16,960 nt of DNA from Candidatus Segetimicrobium genomatis (GTDB taxonomy: Bacteria > Sysuimicrobiota > Sysuimicrobiia > Sysuimicrobiales > Segetimicrobiaceae): NCBI GenBank assembly GCA_005883865.1, contig VBAO01000190.1, forward strand, positions 1-16,960, given 5' to 3'. Positions 14,397-16,960 of the stretch are shown one piece after another (positions within the stretch are counted from its first letter, which is position 1; the number at the start of each line of letters is the position of its first letter). The notes below the pieces were generated by a model. The model ran no database searches. It was not told where the DNA came from and saw only the letters and a list, made by a program, of their open reading frames with translations. The position numbers were made by a program, and so were the translations under genes.

Positions 14397-15185
14397 GTGG
14401 ACTACCGCACCCTGACGGTCGCAGAGATCACCGCTCGTCTCGCCCGCCTCGCCCGTCCGAGCGCCGCGCTGCTCCGGCGCCTGCGCCGCGATCCCCGCCG
14501 GGGGGTCCGCCGGCTTGCGGCCCGGTACGAACGTACCCGCGAGCGGGCCCGCGCCGAGCGTCGGCGGGTCGTGAAACTCTACCGCGAGGAGCGCGGCCGG
14601 CGCCTCGCCGGCCAGACCGTCGTCGGCGTCGATGAGGTCGGCCGCGGGTGCCTCGCCGGCCCCGTGCTCGCGGCCGCGGTGATCCTCCCCGATGGGCCCC
14701 CGATCGCGGGACTCGACGACAGCAAGCGGCTCACCCCCGCCGCGCGCGAGCGGTTGAACGACGAGATCCGGGCGAGGGCCCTGGCCGTCGCCGTGGCCGA
14801 GGCGTCGGTCGAGGAGATCGCCCGCCTGAACATTCGCGGCGCCGCGCTGCTCGCGATGCGCCGCGCGGTGGAAGCCCTGGGTCCGCTCCCCGACTTCGCG
14901 CTGATCGACGGGCGCGACCGCCTCGCGCTCCGGTTGGACCACGAGGCGATGGTCCGGGGCGACGCGGCGTGCGCCTGTATCGCGGCCGCCTCCATCGTCG
15001 CGAAGGTCGCCCGCGACCGGCTCATGCGGGAACTGGACGGCGCCTTCCCGGGGTACGGGTTCGCTCAGCACAAGGGATACAGCACCGCGGAGCATATCGA
15101 CGCCCTGGTTCGCCTCGGACCGTGCCCCGCGCACCGGAGGGCCTTCCTCCCCGTGGCGCAACTCGCGCTGTTCGAGTGGCGGTGA
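14397..15185 (+). CDS. rnhB: Ribonuclease HII
   Basis: Cleaves RNA in RNA:DNA hybrids and single ribonucleotides in DNA, 262 residues. An N-terminal extension of about 70 residues opens L-T-V-A-E-I and is basic and helical, as in Bacillus-type RNase HII. The catalytic core follows: V-G-V-D-E-V-G-R-G with D79 and E80, L-D-D-S-K-R-L, D171 in A-L-I-D-G, and D207 in A-K-V-A-R-D-R-L-M. These form the DEDD metal site. Y-G-F-A-Q-H-K-G-Y and G-P-C-P-A-H-R-R end the fold. The GTG at 14397 matches the family start L-T-V-x-E-I but lacks a clear ribosome binding site and follows a hairpin. The stop overlaps yraN (GTGA, 15182-15185). Confidence 0.96.
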   Translation: MDYRTLTVAEITARLARLARPSAALLRRLRRDPRRGVRRLAARYERTRERARAERRRVVKLYREERGRRLAGQTVVGVDEVGRGCLAGPVLAAAVILPDGPPIAGLDDSKRLTPAARERLNDEIRARALAVAVAEASVEEIARLNIRGAALLAMRRAVEALGPLPDFALIDGRDRLALRLDHEAMVRGDAACACIAAASIVAKVARDRLMRELDGAFPGYGFAQHKGYSTAEHIDALVRLGPCPAHRRAFLPVAQLALFEWR

Positions 15186-15568
15186 CGGCCGCGCGCCCGC
15201 CGGCGCCCAGCCCGCGTCAGCGGTTTGGGCGGGCGGGAGAAGACGCCGCGGTCGAGGCGCTGCGCGCCCGCGGATACCGGATCCTCGAGCGAAACGTCCG
15301 GCTGCGGCGCGGCGAGCTCGACGTGGTCGCGGAGGAGGCGGGCGACCTCGTGTTCGTGGAGGTCAAGGCCAGGCGGTCGGCGACCCACGGCACCCCGGCG
15401 GAGGGGGTCGGGGCGCGCAAGCAACACGCGCTCGCGCAGCTGGCCATGGCCTACCTGGTCCGCCGGGGGCTCGGCGAGCGGGCGTGCCGGTTCGACGTCG
15501 TCGAAGTCTGGGTCGAGCCCGCGGGGATCCTGCGGGTCGAAGTGCTTCGCGACGCCTTCCGTCCGTGA
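15182..15568 (+). CDS. yraN: YraN/UPF0102 family endonuclease-like protein
   Basis: Small protein of the UPF0102 family with a restriction-endonuclease-like fold, biochemical role unclear, 128 residues. Motifs: R-F-G-R-A-G-E-D-A-A near residue 13, G-Y-R-I-L-E-R-N-V-R, then G-E-L-D (D47) and V-F-V-E-V-K-A-R-R (E60, K62). Together these give a D-ExK nuclease-like site. The C-terminal part, with K-Q-H-A-L-A-Q-L and R-F-D-V-V-E-V-W, is complete. The GTG at 15182 was chosen because it forms a GTGA overlap with rnhB; a GTG two codons upstream (15176) is the alternative. yraN often follows rnhB, so context agrees. Confidence 0.93.
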   Translation: MTAARPPAPSPRQRFGRAGEDAAVEALRARGYRILERNVRLRRGELDVVAEEAGDLVFVEVKARRSATHGTPAEGVGARKQHALAQLAMAYLVRRGLGERACRFDVVEVWVEPAGILRVEVLRDAFRP

Positions 15569-15623
15569 TCGGCCGGCCAAGCCGAGCGCGGCGACCCGAA
15601 GCCGCGGCGAAGGAGGATCCGCG

Positions 15624-16960
15624 ATGATCACCACGACGAGGGTGTACCGGCAGGAACTGTCGCCGGTGAGCTTCCTCGAGCGGGCGGGAGACGCCCATGC
15701 CGACCGGGTCGCCGTCCAGGACGGGGAGCGGGCGTTCACCTATCGCGCGTGGCGGGCCCGCTCCCGGCGCCTGGCGTCCGCGCTCCGGCGCGCCGGTCTC
15801 GAGCCGGGGGACCGCGTCGCGTTTCTCGCCCTCAACTCCGAGCCCCTCCTGCTCGCCCACATGGGGGTCCCCCAGGCCGGGGGGATCCTGGTGGCGGTCA
15901 ACACCCGCCTCAACGCGGACGAGGTCCGGTACATCATGGAGCACTCGGGGCCTCGGTTCGTCTTCTATTCACCCGAGCTCCGCGCGCAGCTGGCGGGGGT
16001 GCCCGCCGGGCTCCGGCGGGTCGACATCCTGGAGGAGTTCGAGCACCTGCTCGGGACCGGCAGCGACGAGGATCCGGGCCCGCCGCTCCTGGATGAAGAG
16101 GAGACGATCGCGATCGACTACACCTCCGGGACGACCGGCCGTCCCAAAGGGGTCATGTACACCCACCGCGGCGCCTACCTCAATGCCCTCGCCATGGTGA
16201 TGGAGCACAAAATCGACTCCACGTCGACGTATCTGTGGACGCTGCCGATGTTTCACTGCAACGGATGGACGTTCGCCTGGGGCCTGTCGGCGGTCGGGGC
16301 GCGGAGCGTGTGCATTCCCCGGATCGATCCCGCGCGGGTGTGGCGTCTGTTCGACGAAGGAGGGATCACCCACTTCTGCGCCGCCCCCACCGTCTTGTCG
16401 GCGCTGGCCTCCGATCCGGCCGCCCACCGGCTCGCCCGTCCGGTCCGCGTCTTCACCGCGGCCGCGCCGCCGTCGCCGACCATCCTCGCCCAAATGGCGG
16501 CGCTCGGCTTCGAGGTGGACCACGTCTACGGCCTGACCGAGTCCTACGGGCCGTTTACGATCAACATCGCGCCGCCGGGGGTCGACCGGTTGGGGCCCGA
16601 GGAGCGGGCCCGGCTCAAGGCGCGCCAGGGCGTCGCGCACATCACGGCCGGGGCGCAGCGGGTCGTCGACGCCGAGATGCGGGACGTGCCCCCCGACGGG
16701 CAGACGATGGGCGAGGTCGTCTACCGCGGCAACGTCGTGATGAAGGGATACTTCGCCCAACCCGAAGCGACCGAGGAGGCGTTCCGCGGCGGCTGGTTCC
16801 ACACGGGCGATATCGGCGTGATGCATCCCGACGGGCAGATCGAACTGCGGGACCGGAAGAAGGACATTATCATTTCGGGCGGCGAGAACATCAGCACGAT
16901 CGAGGTGGAGCAGGCCGTGGTCAGCCACCCCGCCGTGCTCGAGTGCGCGGTGGTCGCGAT
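15624..16960 (+). CDS. AMP-dependent acyl-CoA synthetase/ligase, 3' partial
   Basis: ANL-superfamily enzyme that activates a carboxylic acid with ATP to an acyl-adenylate and then to acyl-CoA. It is cut by the window end after 445 residues; the family usually has about 530-545. The P-loop-like motif T-S-G-T-T-G-R-P-K-G is at 167-176. L-P-M-F-H-C-N-G-W follows, typical of medium/long-chain fatty acyl and DmdB-like ligases. Y-G-L-T-E is at 302-306, T-G-D at 394-396, and the hinge D-R-K-K-D-I-I-I-S-G-G-E-N starts at 410. The C-terminal catalytic Lys lies outside the window. The ATG at 15624 has AGGAGG (15611-15616) 7 bases before it. A GC-rich gap of 55 bases separates it from yraN, so it may be a separate unit. 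The substrate cannot be fixed from sequence. Confidence 0.94.
   Translation, partial: MITTTRVYRQELSPVSFLERAGDAHADRVAVQDGERAFTYRAWRARSRRLASALRRAGLEPGDRVAFLALNSEPLLLAHMGVPQAGGILVAVNTRLNADEVRYIMEHSGPRFVFYSPELRAQLAGVPAGLRRVDILEEFEHLLGTGSDEDPGPPLLDEEETIAIDYTSGTTGRPKGVMYTHRGAYLNALAMVMEHKIDSTSTYLWTLPMFHCNGWTFAWGLSAVGARSVCIPRIDPARVWRLFDEGGITHFCAAPTVLSALASDPAAHRLARPVRVFTAAAPPSPTILAQMAALGFEVDHVYGLTESYGPFTINIAPPGVDRLGPEERARLKARQGVAHITAGAQRVVDAEMRDVPPDGQTMGEVVYRGNVVMKGYFAQPEATEEAFRGGWFHTGDIGVMHPDGQIELRDRKKDIIISGGENISTIEVEQAVVSHPAVLECAVVA

Noticed and set aside
12468..15161. Minus-strand open frame of 897 codons opposite rimM to rnhB
   Set aside because: It is antisense to five conserved genes and has a low-complexity Arg/Pro/Gly/Ala composition typical of shadow frames.
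15587..15606. Six-bp GC hairpin between yraN and the acyl-CoA ligase
   Set aside because: The loop is 8 bases and no T tract follows, so a terminator call is not supported.
1..16960. CRISPR arrays, insertion sequences, tRNA or rRNA genes, SRP RNA, attachment sites
   Set aside because: No regularly spaced repeats, transposase motifs, cloverleaf with CCA end or conserved rRNA/SRP RNA segments were seen when reading both strands.

Overview
The window is very GC-rich (roughly 70% by eye), and every gene I support lies on the plus strand. The core order is smc, ftsY, ylxM, ffh, rpsP, khpA (ylqC), ylqD, rimM, trmD, rplS, lepB, rnhB, yraN. This is close to the Bacillus order, and the presence of ylxM, ylqD and an RNase HII with a Firmicutes-style N-terminal extension points to a Terrabacteria-type lineage. 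The GC content and the flanking CaiB/BaiF CoA-transferase and acyl-CoA ligase genes do not suit a typical Bacillus relative. An uncultivated high-GC lineage, such as the Armatimonadota/Sysuimicrobiota (CSP1-3) area, would fit. That placement is inference from memory and was not tested.

Layout. Positions 1-2132 hold two tandem family III (CaiB/BaiF) CoA-transferases, the first cut by the window edge, with an ATGA overlap. Positions 2293-8006 hold a GT4 glycosyltransferase, smc and ftsY, almost without gaps. Positions 8134-8553 hold a small exported cupin protein, followed by a strong hairpin terminator. At 8717-8746 a good extended -10 promoter opens the ylxM, RsmC-like methyltransferase, ffh, rpsP, khpA, ylqD, rimM, trmD run. 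A second promoter at 13351-13380 has a perfect TATAAT and opens rplS, lepB, rnhB, yraN. A partial AMP-dependent acyl-CoA ligase starts at 15624 and leaves the window. No stretch longer than 300 bases lacks a gene; the longest gaps are about 200 bases (8554-8756) and 160 bases (2133-2292).

How the genes work together. ylxM, ffh and ftsY supply the SRP targeting pathway, and lepB the signal peptidase that follows it. rpsP, rplS, rimM, trmD, khpA and the RsmC-like methyltransferase serve ribosome assembly, tRNA modification and RNA binding. smc and rnhB serve chromosome organisation and RNA:DNA hybrid removal. Neighbours are often coupled by ATGA or GTGA overlaps.

The main anomaly is three genes that each lack a short internal block their families normally have. 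The second CoA-transferase (junction near 1689) loses an estimated 18-20 codons in frame. rimM (near 12313-12321) loses about 30 bases and changes frame. lepB (at 14042/14043) loses an estimated 19-20 codons in frame, including the catalytic-lysine box. Three such losses in otherwise normal conserved genes suggest either assembly or gap-closing errors, or real microdeletions. Reads would decide. I found no CRISPR array, mobile element, tRNA, rRNA or defence cassette, and no convincing undescribed system.
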